Part shown: positions 10,152-20,665 of the stretch, one piece after another
Layout of the letters: each line of letters opens with the position of its first letter
How positions within the stretch are numbered: the stretch's first letter is position 1
Source: an uncultured Owenweeksia sp.
Lineage (GTDB): Bacteria > Bacteroidota > Bacteroidia > Flavobacteriales > Schleiferiaceae
Reading direction: 5' to 3'
Length of the DNA: 64,000 nucleotides
NCBI GenBank assembly: GCA_937146805.1
Contig: CAKZRR010000038.1
Location: forward strand, 62,001 to 126,000
Notes under the pieces: model-generated
What the model was told of the DNA's origin: nothing
Database searches by the model: none
What the model saw: the letters and a program-made list of their open reading frames with translations, nothing else
Program-made: the position numbers and the translations under genes

Positions 10152-11564
10152 ATGAAAACACCTAAAGTTCGTACACTTGTTGTAACCATATTTATTGGTG
10201 CTTTATTGGTAGTTTTTAATTTTTTTACTCTAAAAACTACCTCCGCTTTAAGGGCCTTTATTAATACCGAATCCTATTACTCCGGTGGGCAGAAAGACGC
10301 TACTCGCCAACTGTACTTATATGCCTTTACCAGCGATAACCTGCATTGGTCACAATTTCAGGAGCACCTAAAAATTCCGATTGGTGATAGCTTGGCTCGC
10401 GTAGCTTTAAATGATGATGCCTCTCGTGAGGTAATCAATAGCGCCTTTATTCAAGGTAAAAATAGCCCTCAAGATTTGGACGACCTTGTTTGGTTGTACC
10501 GAAATTTTAAGGATTTTAAATTTATGCAAAGTGCACTTGGCTACTGGAGTCAATGCGATAGATTGGTAGGTGAGTTGTACCAACTGGGCCGCGAGCTAAA
10601 TGTGCATGTTGAGCGCGAAACCTTGACAAACGGTAAACACTTCGAAATACTGTATCAACTAGAAAGAAACAGTCAGGACCTTTCCCGAAATCAGAAACAG
10701 TTTAGTGCCGTTATGTCAAACGCCACACGCTCGCTTTCTTCCTTTCTTTTTTGGGCCAATTTTATGATGACCTTTGGTATTTTAGGTACTGCAGGTTACC
10801 TAATATTATTCTCTTTTAGAAAAGTGAGGCAAAGTAAATACACGCTGCAGCATCAGGTTGAAAAACTAACCAAGGCCAACTTTGAGCTAGATCGCTTTGT
10901 ATACAGCGTGTCACATGATTTGCGGGCTCCTTTGGCTTCCATCCAAGGTATTATTAAGGTGGCCCGCCACGAAAACAAATCGGAAAGTGAAAACGAAATG
11001 CTAAATATGATTGGCAATAGCGCAAACCGCTTGGATCTTTTTATTAAAGATATTTTGGATTACTCCAGAAACTCGAGAATGCAAATCACCCATAAGGCCA
11101 TCGATTTTGAAAAATCTATCAGTGAAACACTGGAAAACCTCAGCCACATGGAAAACTTTGATCGACTAAAAATTGAAAGTAAAATAGAAGGAGAGGGCAC
11201 TTTTTTTAGCGATGATAAACGACTTGATATTGTTATTTCCAATATCATCTCTAACGCCATAAAATACCTGGATGTAGATAAGGACAACCCATTCCTATCC
11301 ATTTGTATTAAATGGAGTGGTACGGATGCCTCCTTAATATTTAAAGATAACGGTATTGGAATCAGAGAAAATCAGCTGCAAAAAATATTTGACATGTTTT
11401 ACCGTGCTTCAAACCAAGCCACAGGAGCCGGGTTAGGCCTCTATATACTAAAGGAAACGGTAGAAAATGTGGGTGGTAAATTTAATGTAGACTCTGAATT
11501 TGAAAAAGGCATCACCTTCTCAATAGACCTACCTAGCATGCAACCCAATGAAACTAACGCTTAG
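10152..11564 (+). CDS. Membrane-bound sensor histidine kinase
   Basis: Two hydrophobic segments flanking a periplasmic region; H-box VYSVSHDLRAPLASIQG; N-box ISNAIKY; G-boxes DNGIGI and GAGLGLYILKE. Confidence 0.92.
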   Translation: MKTPKVRTLVVTIFIGALLVVFNFFTLKTTSALRAFINTESYYSGGQKDATRQLYLYAFTSDNLHWSQFQEHLKIPIGDSLARVALNDDASREVINSAFIQGKNSPQDLDDLVWLYRNFKDFKFMQSALGYWSQCDRLVGELYQLGRELNVHVERETLTNGKHFEILYQLERNSQDLSRNQKQFSAVMSNATRSLSSFLFWANFMMTFGILGTAGYLILFSFRKVRQSKYTLQHQVEKLTKANFELDRFVYSVSHDLRAPLASIQGIIKVARHENKSESENEMLNMIGNSANRLDLFIKDILDYSRNSRMQITHKAIDFEKSISETLENLSHMENFDRLKIESKIEGEGTFFSDDKRLDIVISNIISNAIKYLDVDKDNPFLSICIKWSGTDASLIFKDNGIGIRENQLQKIFDMFYRASNQATGAGLGLYILKETVENVGGKFNVDSEFEKGITFSIDLPSMQPNETNA

Positions 11565-12021
11565 ATTTAAAGTACTTTTTTAGCAAATCAGAGGCCTGCT
11601 CTGCCATCAAACCTCCTTCTATTTTTGTGCTCGGGTGCAATTGACCCCCCATGTTTTTAAACCCCCTTTTTTCATCGGCCGCAGCAAATACTATTTTACC
11701 AATTTGCGACCAATACAAAGCACCCGCGCACATAGCACAAGGCTCCAAAGTAACATACAACGTACACTCCGTAAGGTACTTGGCTCCCAAATAAGAACTC
11801 GCAGCCGTAATAGCCTGCATTTCGGCATGGGCCGTAACATCTGTTAGTCGTTCGGTAAGGTTATGACCTCTACCAATAATTTTTTTATTTACCACCACCA
11901 CCGCTCCCACCGGCACTTCATCTGCTGCTTTAGCCAATTCAGCTTCATTAAAAGCCTGCTTCATAAAATACTCGTCACTATACACTTCTATCACTTCGTC
12001 TTCTTTTTTTAGAGCCCACAA
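11554..12021 (-). CDS. tadA: tRNA-specific adenosine-34 deaminase / nucleoside deaminase
   Basis: HAEMQAI and PCAMCAGAL zinc-binding deaminase motifs, VPVGAVVV. Small size fits TadA. Confidence 0.88.
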   Translation of the reverse strand: MWALKKEDEVIEVYSDEYFMKQAFNEAELAKAADEVPVGAVVVVNKKIIGRGHNLTERLTDVTAHAEMQAITAASSYLGAKYLTECTLYVTLEPCAMCAGALYWSQIGKIVFAAADEKRGFKNMGGQLHPSTKIEGGLMAEQASDLLKKYFKSKR

Positions 12022-12068
12022 ATATACGTGCGCTTAATGTTTGTAATTTCGCGGCAAAATTAAAACCC

Positions 12069-13817
12069 ATGTTTAGAAGTCATACCTGCGGAGAGCTTCA
12101 AATCTCACATCTCAACCAAACAGTAACTTTGGCCGGCTGGGTGCAGCGCGTGCGTAACCTTGGCGGGATGACTTTTGTAGATTTAAGAGATCGGTATGGA
12201 CTTACCCAATTGGCTTTTAACGAAGTATGGGATCCTGAACTAATGGACGAGGCGCGAAAATTAGGCAGAGAATTTGTGTTGAGCGCCCAGGGTGAAGTAA
12301 TAGAGCGCAGCAGTAAAAATGCTGCCATGGCCACAGGCGATATTGAAATTAAAGTAAGCAACTTTAAAATACTAAACAGCGCCAAAACACCCCCATTTAC
12401 TATTGAGGATGATACTGATGGTGGAGAGGAATTGCGCATGAAATATCGTTATTTAGATATTAGACGAGCTCCCGTTCGCAATAATTTGTTGCTTAGAAAC
12501 AAAGTAAACCTAGCGGTTAGAAACTACCTTAATGATGAAGGTTTTGTAGACATCGAAACTCCTTTCTTAATAAAATCTACCCCCGAGGGTGCCCGCGATT
12601 TTGTGGTGCCATCTCGAATGAATGAAGGCGAGTTTTATGCCTTGCCTCAATCGCCCCAAACCTTTAAGCAATTACTTATGGTAGGAGGTATGGATAAATA
12701 CTTTCAAATTGTAAAGTGCTTTAGAGATGAGGATTTACGTGCCGACCGCCAGCCTGAGTTTACCCAAATTGACTGCGAAATGGCCTTTGTGGAGCGTGAT
12801 GATGTATTACGCACCTTTGAAGGCCTAACTCGTCACCTTATTAAAGAGATAAAAGGTATAGATACGGGCGATTTTCCTAGAATGACCTATGATGAAGCCA
12901 TTAAAAAGTATGGTTCGGATAAGCCCGATATTCGTTTTGGGATGGAGTTTGTTGAACTCAGTGAACTAACAGCCAGCAGCGGCTTCCCAGTGTTTGATTC
13001 GGCCGAATTAGTAGTAAGCATTTGTGCCCCCGGCATTGCCAACTATAGCCGTAAGCAGCTTGATGCACTGGTTAATTTTGTTAAAACACCTCAAGTGGGC
13101 GCCACTGGTTTAATCTGGTGTAAACACCAAGAAGATGGATCTTTCAAATCATCGGTTGATAAATTTTTTAGCCAAGAGGCTTTGCAAAATTGGGCCAATG
13201 CTGCCCAAAGTAAGACAGGCGATTTAATTTTGATTATGGCGGGTCAAGCAGCTAAAACGCGTGCCGCCTTAAGTGCTTTACGCCTGCACCTTGCCGAAAA
13301 CTTAAACTTACGCAAGTCAAGCGAGTTTGCGCCTCTTTGGGTAATCGACTTTCCGCTATTAGAGTGGGACGAAGACAGTAACCGCTGGCATGCTATGCAC
13401 CACCCTTTTACAGCACCTTACCCCAAGGATTTGACTTTAATTGACACGGACCCTGGTGCTATTAGAGCCAATGCCTACGACTTGGTTTTAAACGGAAACG
13501 AAATTGGCGGTGGCTCTATTCGAATTCATGATAAAGCATTGCAAGAAAAAATATTTGGTTACTTAGGTTTTAGCGATGAAGAAGCGCGCAAACAATTTGG
13601 CTTTTTAATGGATGCCTTTGAGTATGGAGCCCCTCCCCATGGAGGAATGGCCTTTGGCTTTGATCGCTTAGTTGCCCTTTTGGGAGGAAAAGAAACCATT
13701 CGTGATTTTATTGCTTTTCCTAAAAATAATGCAGGCCGCGATGTAATGATTGACGCCCCCGCTACCCTTGCAGATGAGCAACTAAAAGAACTAAATCTAA
13801 GCGTAAATCTAGATTAA
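12069..13817 (+). CDS. aspS: Aspartyl-tRNA synthetase
   Basis: OB-fold N-terminus ([26 protein letters not shown]), class II motifs ([33 protein letters not shown]), GAD-type insert. Confidence 0.97.
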   Translation: MFRSHTCGELQISHLNQTVTLAGWVQRVRNLGGMTFVDLRDRYGLTQLAFNEVWDPELMDEARKLGREFVLSAQGEVIERSSKNAAMATGDIEIKVSNFKILNSAKTPPFTIEDDTDGGEELRMKYRYLDIRRAPVRNNLLLRNKVNLAVRNYLNDEGFVDIETPFLIKSTPEGARDFVVPSRMNEGEFYALPQSPQTFKQLLMVGGMDKYFQIVKCFRDEDLRADRQPEFTQIDCEMAFVERDDVLRTFEGLTRHLIKEIKGIDTGDFPRMTYDEAIKKYGSDKPDIRFGMEFVELSELTASSGFPVFDSAELVVSICAPGIANYSRKQLDALVNFVKTPQVGATGLIWCKHQEDGSFKSSVDKFFSQEALQNWANAAQSKTGDLILIMAGQAAKTRAALSALRLHLAENLNLRKSSEFAPLWVIDFPLLEWDEDSNRWHAMHHPFTAPYPKDLTLIDTDPGAIRANAYDLVLNGNEIGGGSIRIHDKALQEKIFGYLGFSDEEARKQFGFLMDAFEYGAPPHGGMAFGFDRLVALLGGKETIRDFIAFPKNNAGRDVMIDAPATLADEQLKELNLSVNLD

Positions 13818-13821
13818 AAAA

Positions 13822-15600
13822 ATGCCCCACAAAAAACCAAATACTCCTTTAGGTAAATTTTTGGTTTGGCGCGCCAAGCATATTAGCAAGCCACGCTTTG
13901 TGCTTATATTAAGTGTATTACTTGGATTTTTCTCAGGCCTGGTAGCTGTATTTATTAAAAACACAACACACTATATTCAAGGTTTACTCACCTCTGAGTT
14001 TTTTAAGGATTACTACAATCCCTATTATTTTGTCTTTCCGTTTATAGGTATACTCATTACATTATTGCTTAAAAAATACCTGATTCGCCATAAGGTGCGT
14101 GATGGTATTTCATCTACCCTCTACACCATTTCTAGGCGAAGCGGTATCATTTTACCACACCGGATGTATGGATCAGTAATCACAAGTATTTTTACCGTAG
14201 GTTTTGGTGGATCGGTAGGGCTGGAAGGACCTGCCGTAAGCACCGGTGCAGCCTTAGGCTCTAATCTGGGTAAGGCCATGCACCTAAATTACAAAACTCG
14301 TATTTTACTTATTTCATGTGCTTCGGCAGGCGCTATTGCCGCCATGTTTAATGCCCCCATTGCCGCCATAATTTTTACCATCGAAATTTTTAGCCTCGAT
14401 CTCGTTTTTAGCTCACTCATTCCATTATTGCTAGCATCTGTTTCTGGGGCAGTAACTTCCTTGCTTTTGCTCGGTAACGATTACCTTTTTGAGTTCAAAC
14501 ACATTGCCCAACTAGAGATTTCAGATGTGCCCTTTTATATATTACTAGGGGTGCTCTGTGCATTGGCTTCGGTCTATTTTACGCGTATTCATTTTTGGTT
14601 AAACGAAAAACTCAGTAAAATTAAAGGTGCGTTTGGCAGCCTTGCCTTTGGTAGCCTGGCACTTGGTGTACTTATTTTTATTATTCCGCCCCTTTACGGG
14701 GAAGGCTACGACACCATTAATCACTTACTAAATGGCAGCGCCACAGATATTGTTTCGGGCAGCTTTTTATATGAGTATTTAGAAAGCCATTGGATAGTAC
14801 TAGCACTGGTAAGTGGGCTTGTATTGTTAAAAGTTTTTGCGGCTAGTTTTACCATTAGCGCAGGCGGTGTGGGCGGTTACTTTGCCCCTACTCTTTTTAT
14901 GGGAGCGGGTTTAGGCTTTGTTTTTAGCGCCTTGTTTAGTTACTCTCCTTATTTTGATTTACCTACCAATAATTTCACATTGGTTGGTATGGCTGGAATG
15001 ATGGCCGGTATACTGCACTCCCCACTTACCGCCATTTTTATGATTGCCGAAATTACAGGAGGGTATCAACTTTTTGTGCCATTGATGCTGGTTTCGGCTA
15101 TTTCCTTTTTAGTAACTAAACGGTTCAACGAGCATTCCATCTACACCGAAAAACTAGCCAAACGAGGTGATTTACTAACTCATAATAAAGATCAAGTTAT
15201 ACTCACTTTATTAAAGTTGGATAAAGTTTTAGAGTGCAATTTTACCACCATTAAAGGTGAAATGAATATGGGTGAATTAGTAAAGGTGGTAAGCACCTGC
15301 ACGCGCAATATATTTCCGGTGGTAAATGAGAAAAACGAACTTAAGGGTATTTTAACCTTAGATGATTTTAGACACCTAATGTTTGACCAAACGTTGTATG
15401 AAAACACCTTTGTTTACGAACTTATGAGTCCGCCACCTGCTACTATAGAGCGTAGTGATACCATGGAAACCGTGATGAAAAAATTTCAAGATTGTGGCGC
15501 CTGGAATTTACCCGTTGTTGACAATGGTCATTACCTAGGCTTCGTCTCCAAGTCAAAACTATTCTCAGTATACCGAAGAAAGCTGATTGAGTTCTCTTAA
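13822..15600 (+). CDS. CLC-type chloride channel/antiporter with C-terminal CBS domains
   Basis: GGSVGLEGPAVSTGAALGS selectivity-filter motif, multiple TM helices, two CBS-like segments at the C-terminus. Confidence 0.9.
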   Translation: MPHKKPNTPLGKFLVWRAKHISKPRFVLILSVLLGFFSGLVAVFIKNTTHYIQGLLTSEFFKDYYNPYYFVFPFIGILITLLLKKYLIRHKVRDGISSTLYTISRRSGIILPHRMYGSVITSIFTVGFGGSVGLEGPAVSTGAALGSNLGKAMHLNYKTRILLISCASAGAIAAMFNAPIAAIIFTIEIFSLDLVFSSLIPLLLASVSGAVTSLLLLGNDYLFEFKHIAQLEISDVPFYILLGVLCALASVYFTRIHFWLNEKLSKIKGAFGSLAFGSLALGVLIFIIPPLYGEGYDTINHLLNGSATDIVSGSFLYEYLESHWIVLALVSGLVLLKVFAASFTISAGGVGGYFAPTLFMGAGLGFVFSALFSYSPYFDLPTNNFTLVGMAGMMAGILHSPLTAIFMIAEITGGYQLFVPLMLVSAISFLVTKRFNEHSIYTEKLAKRGDLLTHNKDQVILTLLKLDKVLECNFTTIKGEMNMGELVKVVSTCTRNIFPVVNEKNELKGILTLDDFRHLMFDQTLYENTFVYELMSPPPATIERSDTMETVMKKFQDCGAWNLPVVDNGHYLGFVSKSKLFSVYRRKLIEFS

Positions 15601-15744
15601 AAACTCATCTTACAAAGGTGTAAAAACACGGTTTAGATTGTTCTAAATCAAGGTCTAATGCTTATCTTTCCGCCTATTAACCACCATAATTTACAGGTGT
15701 TTGCCCTAAATTCTGCGTAGGCATTAAGGTTACACCGTTTTTGC

Positions 15745-18700
15745 ATGAAAAAAACTGTTCTGCTAATATTAATGGTTCCTTGGCTTTTAAAAAGCCAAAA
15801 CAATGATTGGGTTCAGCAAATGAAAGACCCCAACGTGAACTTTTATACCGTGCAGCAGAGTTTTGAACAGTATTGGGAAAACAAAGAAATTGAAAAAGGC
15901 AAAGGCTGGAAACAATTTAAAAGATGGGAGGCTTTTTGGGCACCTCGGGTATACCCAGAGGGAATAAGACCAAACACCGCTAGTTTTGGTCCAAGCCTTG
16001 GCTTCCTTTCATCTCAAAGTGAAGATTGGGGCGACTGGAAACCCATCGGCCCTTTTGTTGGAAATCAACTGAATGGCGTGGGTCGCATCAACAATATAGC
16101 CTTTGATCCCGCGGACGCGAACCAATACTGGGTAAGCACACCTGCTGGTGGTTTATGGAAAACCGTTGATAATGGTCAAAATTGGGTAACTACTACCGAT
16201 CAATTTCCAAACCTTGGTATTTCAGACATTGTAATTAATCCTAAAAACCCACAGGTAATATACCTCGCCACAGGCGATAAAGATGGCGGGGATACGTATA
16301 GTTACGGTATTTTAAAATCAGTAAATGGTGGCGAAACTTGGGCTACTACTGGATTGGCCAATAGTGTTACACAACAAATTCAAATAATGAATTTGTTAAT
16401 ACACCCTAATCACCCCGACACCCTTTTAGCTAGCACCAATTCAGGTATTTATCGTACGATAAATGGGGGGGGCACTTGGACAAGAACCTTAACCGGCTCC
16501 TTTGGCTCTATGGTTCAAAAGGAAGGCAAGCCAAATGTACTTTTTTGCTCCACGTTTAGCGGATCTCTAAATCATATTTACCAGAGCACTAATAATGGTA
16601 TAAGCTGGTCCAAAGTTAGCCACAATACTCTGCCACAAGGCAACACACGAAGAATTGAACTAGCGACTAGCCCCAATGACAGCAACTGTATTTATGCCCT
16701 TTATGGGAATAGTGTCGATAACGGCTTTTTAGGTGTTTACCGCAGTTTAGATGGCGGGCAAAGTTGGGCACAACAGGCTACAAGCCCCAATCTACTAGGT
16801 TGGCAAGCTAATGGGCAAGATGTAGGAGGCCAGGCTTGGTACGATTTAGCCATTGAAGTAAACCCTACCGACAAAGATCACGTATGGGTCGGTGGCGTAA
16901 ACATTTGGGAAAGCACCGATGGTGGTGTAAACTGGAATATTGCGAGCCATTGGAATCGTTCAGGTGGACTTCCATTTGTGCATGCCGATGTGCACAGTCT
17001 TCGCTATCATCCGCAAACACTGGAATTGTATGCCTGTACCGATGGCGGTTTATACCGAGATATAGATGCGCAATTTAATTGGGATCATCTTAACAATGGC
17101 CTCAACATTACCCAGTACTACAAAATGGGGGCTTCGGCTCTTGATACAGGTATAATAATAGCGGGAGCACAAGACAACGGAACTCACTTAAAAAATGGTG
17201 CTTCTTGGAGTAGCGCTTATGGGGGCGATGGTATGGATTGCGCTATATCGACAAAAAACAGCAACGTAATGTACGCCTCAATTTACTATGGAGATTTCAG
17301 AAAATCCATTAATGGCGGCTTCTCTTTTAATCCTATAAATCTGCCGCCCGCAGGCTCTGGCAATTGGGTTACTCCTTTGGCCTTAGACCCTAAACACCCC
17401 GACACCCTTTACGTAGGCTTCAATTCCTTGTGGAAATCTACTAATGGCGGTGCTAGTTTTAATGCCTTAGGAACTTCTAGCATTTCAGGCGCAGGCAAAA
17501 TTGATGTAATTGCCATTGGTCCTGAAAACACCAACATTGTTTGCATAGCAGATGGAAAGAATCTTTTTAAAAGTGAAGATTATGGCAAAACATGGCAAGC
17601 CCTAAACAGCTTACCTGGATCTAGAGCCATTACTGGCATTGCCATAAATGCCTTAAACCCAGAAAATATGATGGTTACCAAAAGTGGTTACCTCGCCAAC
17701 GAGAAAGTATTCGAAAGCTTTGATGGTGGTGGTTCATGGCAAAACATTTCGGCAGGTTTACCAAATGTGCCGATAAACTGTTTGGAGCTGGAACACAATT
17801 CGGCCAATGGCCTATACATAGGTACTGACATTGGGATTTATTATCGTGATGATATCTTAAATCAATGGCTTAGATTTAGTAAACAGCTGCCCAATACTAT
17901 TGTTAACGATCTTGAAATAAACTTCAAAAACAGACAGTTACGAGCTGCTACCTACGGGCGTGGCCTATGGCAGTCCAAGCTGTATAGCGATTTAGTGCAG
18001 CCAATAGCAGAAATGCAAATTCCGCAAAATGCCTGTATTGGTGACACATTAATTTTTGAACCAATAACAACCTATAATGCCACGAGTTACAAATGGAAAA
18101 TAAGTCCTGCTACTTTTCAGTTTGTAAATGGAACTAGTGCTAACAGTGAGTTTCCAGAAATTACTTTTCTAAACAATGGCTTTTACGATGTAAGCTTGAC
18201 CTCAGCTAATCAAGCAGGTAGCGACTCCGTTTTTAAATTTGGAGCCATTGCCGTTGGTGGGTATCCCATTTCTTTTTCAGATGATTTTGACGGGATTTTT
18301 GAATCCTCTAAATGGGGAATTTACGGATGGGAACTAATTAGTACCGCAGATGGAAATCACTTTAAAGCCCCGGTTAATAATTCCAATACTGGTAGTAAAT
18401 TTGAATTGATATCCCCCCCTTTTAATACATTAGACCACGATTCCGTTTGGTTAAAATTAGATCACGCCTATAGCGGATCAAGCACGGTACAAACAGATAG
18501 TCTCCTCATTTTTGCAGCCCGTTCTTGCTCCAACATCTGGCAACTGGTAACCACCATTGTCGAAGATGGTAGTCAAAATTTTGTAACTGCACCAGGTCAA
18601 AATAACCAATTTATTCCTGCCACCAACGACTGGTGCGCTAATTGCATAAATATTGACTTAACCAGTTTTGCAAATGAAGAAGGTCTACGAATAAAGATTG

Positions 18701-20214
18701 TGGCTGTTAGTAGCGGAGGTAATAACATTTACTTAGATAACTTTGTCCTAAACGGAAACCCCACCACTCCGCCAAGCTCTAATTTTAGCTCTGTTCGTAA
18801 AAGCTGTGCTTTGGATACCGTTCTATTTTTAGATCAATCTTACGGCTCTCCAAAACAATGGCTTTGGGGTTTTGATGGACCAGATCAATTTACCAGTCAC
18901 AGTAAAAATCCGAAAATTAGATTTAATAAATCGGGTGTATACCAAGTAAGCTTAAAAACCACCAACGCGAATGGAAGCGACTCCATTCAAAAAGGCCAAT
19001 ACATCACTATTGATGCCGCAGATTCTGTAACTTTCAATCTAAACTATAATCAGACTTCTATTTGTTCGTCTGACACCCTTTGGCTACAACCAACCGTTAA
19101 CAATGTTGGCGCCAACCCTACTTATATATGGTACAAAAACAGAATTAAACTTGGCACTAGTAAAACGCTTCCTTACCCCATTGTTAACCTTAAGCATAAC
19201 GACACTTTATACGCAGCGCTCTATTCTGATGCCCTATGTGCCTACCCCAAAGTTTTATTTTCTGACACCATTTTTTCACAGATTCACTCAGTAACGCAAC
19301 TCCAATTTACCCCGACTGCCAACCACTGTATTACAGACGGTGCCTACTCCCTATTGGCCAGCCCACCGGGAGGGATATTTAGTGGACACGGGGTAACTAA
19401 TCAGCTTTTTTACCCAAGCACAGCTGGCACAGGTAGCCACCAACTATATTATACTTATATAGATACAAATGGCTGCGAAACCAGCATTAGTGCCAATATA
19501 AAGGTTCATGAACCTACCCAAATTATTCTGGGATCCAATTTTTCCTTTTGCTTAGGAGATGCCCCAACAACCCTAAATATGGCTTATCCTGCTGGTGGCC
19601 AGTACAGTGGACTTGGAGTTGCCAATAATATCTTATTTTTAGATTCCCTCAAGGAAGGTATTCACAACATTACCTACACGTACCAATCACTGGCATGTGG
19701 TGTTACAAGCAAAACTTTTAGCATACCCATTGTTGCTCCCGATACTCCGCAAGTTTTAATTGGAAATAACATATTATACTGTAGTATAAAAGCAAACATG
19801 TACCAGTGGTACGATAGCAATAATGACCCCGTATCTGGAGCCAATGGTCAAGTTTTTATTCCTCAAACCAATGGACAATACCGCGTGGATGTATTGGATA
19901 CCAATGGCTGCTTTGCTCAAAGCCACTACCAAGACTTTTTTGTTGGAATTGAAGAAATACCAACAGATGTTGACTTTGAACTGTTTCCCAACCCCACCAA
20001 AGACCAATTGTTCATCAACCTAAATGGCACTCAAAAAAGAAAAATTACCATACGTATCTATAATTCGGTAGGTGCATTGCAATGGCAAAAAACCACTAAC
20101 TTTACCAACCCTTTACAAACCGCTATTAGCTTACTTCCATGGCCAGCAGGACCTTACCATATCTTAATCCAATCGGATGATATATTAATAAGTAGAAAAG
20201 TAATAAAGCACTAA
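15745..20214 (+). CDS. Secreted BNR/sortilin-type beta-propeller protein with jelly-roll and PKD-like domains and T9SS sorting domain
   Basis: Signal peptide; many Asp-box-like repeats (KSVNGGETWATTG, YRSLDGGQSWAQQ, KSEDYGKTWQAL); C-terminal FELFPNPTKDQLFINLNG...GPYHILIQSDDILISRKVIKH. Confidence 0.9.
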   Translation: MKKTVLLILMVPWLLKSQNNDWVQQMKDPNVNFYTVQQSFEQYWENKEIEKGKGWKQFKRWEAFWAPRVYPEGIRPNTASFGPSLGFLSSQSEDWGDWKPIGPFVGNQLNGVGRINNIAFDPADANQYWVSTPAGGLWKTVDNGQNWVTTTDQFPNLGISDIVINPKNPQVIYLATGDKDGGDTYSYGILKSVNGGETWATTGLANSVTQQIQIMNLLIHPNHPDTLLASTNSGIYRTINGGGTWTRTLTGSFGSMVQKEGKPNVLFCSTFSGSLNHIYQSTNNGISWSKVSHNTLPQGNTRRIELATSPNDSNCIYALYGNSVDNGFLGVYRSLDGGQSWAQQATSPNLLGWQANGQDVGGQAWYDLAIEVNPTDKDHVWVGGVNIWESTDGGVNWNIASHWNRSGGLPFVHADVHSLRYHPQTLELYACTDGGLYRDIDAQFNWDHLNNGLNITQYYKMGASALDTGIIIAGAQDNGTHLKNGASWSSAYGGDGMDCAISTKNSNVMYASIYYGDFRKSINGGFSFNPINLPPAGSGNWVTPLALDPKHPDTLYVGFNSLWKSTNGGASFNALGTSSISGAGKIDVIAIGPENTNIVCIADGKNLFKSEDYGKTWQALNSLPGSRAITGIAINALNPENMMVTKSGYLANEKVFESFDGGGSWQNISAGLPNVPINCLELEHNSANGLYIGTDIGIYYRDDILNQWLRFSKQLPNTIVNDLEINFKNRQLRAATYGRGLWQSKLYSDLVQPIAEMQIPQNACIGDTLIFEPITTYNATSYKWKISPATFQFVNGTSANSEFPEITFLNNGFYDVSLTSANQAGSDSVFKFGAIAVGGYPISFSDDFDGIFESSKWGIYGWELISTADGNHFKAPVNNSNTGSKFELISPPFNTLDHDSVWLKLDHAYSGSSTVQTDSLLIFAARSCSNIWQLVTTIVEDGSQNFVTAPGQNNQFIPATNDWCANCINIDLTSFANEEGLRIKIVAVSSGGNNIYLDNFVLNGNPTTPPSSNFSSVRKSCALDTVLFLDQSYGSPKQWLWGFDGPDQFTSHSKNPKIRFNKSGVYQVSLKTTNANGSDSIQKGQYITIDAADSVTFNLNYNQTSICSSDTLWLQPTVNNVGANPTYIWYKNRIKLGTSKTLPYPIVNLKHNDTLYAALYSDALCAYPKVLFSDTIFSQIHSVTQLQFTPTANHCITDGAYSLLASPPGGIFSGHGVTNQLFYPSTAGTGSHQLYYTYIDTNGCETSISANIKVHEPTQIILGSNFSFCLGDAPTTLNMAYPAGGQYSGLGVANNILFLDSLKEGIHNITYTYQSLACGVTSKTFSIPIVAPDTPQVLIGNNILYCSIKANMYQWYDSNNDPVSGANGQVFIPQTNGQYRVDVLDTNGCFAQSHYQDFFVGIEEIPTDVDFELFPNPTKDQLFINLNGTQKRKITIRIYNSVGALQWQKTTNFTNPLQTAISLLPWPAGPYHILIQSDDILISRKVIKH

Positions 20215-20232
20215 TTGTCTCTTTTTTAATTT

Positions 20233-20664
20233 ATGGTTTTACGCATGGCAATATTGCTACTTGTTTTTACGCAGTGTAGCAGCTCAAAAAGTAACCTCGT
20301 TAAGCTTTCAGTAAATGATAAGGCCTCTTATCAAATTTACAACCCGGGAGCTGGAGGTGGACAAGGAGTTAATTTTGAAATTAATCTTTCAGATTCCGTA
20401 GCCAATTTACAACCCATTATGCTTATTGTTAATGGAGACACTCTTAAAAACTTAGAACTCTTAAAAAACCAACAAACGGTGGTGGCCAGCCTTTTTTACC
20501 CCGACCCTGAGCCTACCGTAGACAACCCCAACCCTAAACCTATTGCTAAGCCACTTATTGGCTCTGCTGCCTACCAAGGCACATTGGTTTACAAAGTTTT
20601 GGAGAAAGAATATACTCTAGAGATTAAAGATTTTATCGAAAAAGAATCCCCCCTATTCCCTTAA
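20233..20664 (+). CDS. Small putative lipoprotein of unknown function
   Basis: LLLVFTQCSSSKSN lipobox-like N-terminus. Lies 18 bp after the preceding CDS and 1 bp before the next. Confidence 0.65.
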   Translation: MVLRMAILLLVFTQCSSSKSNLVKLSVNDKASYQIYNPGAGGGQGVNFEINLSDSVANLQPIMLIVNGDTLKNLELLKNQQTVVASLFYPDPEPTVDNPNPKPIAKPLIGSAAYQGTLVYKVLEKEYTLEIKDFIEKESPLFP

Positions 20665-20665
20665 T

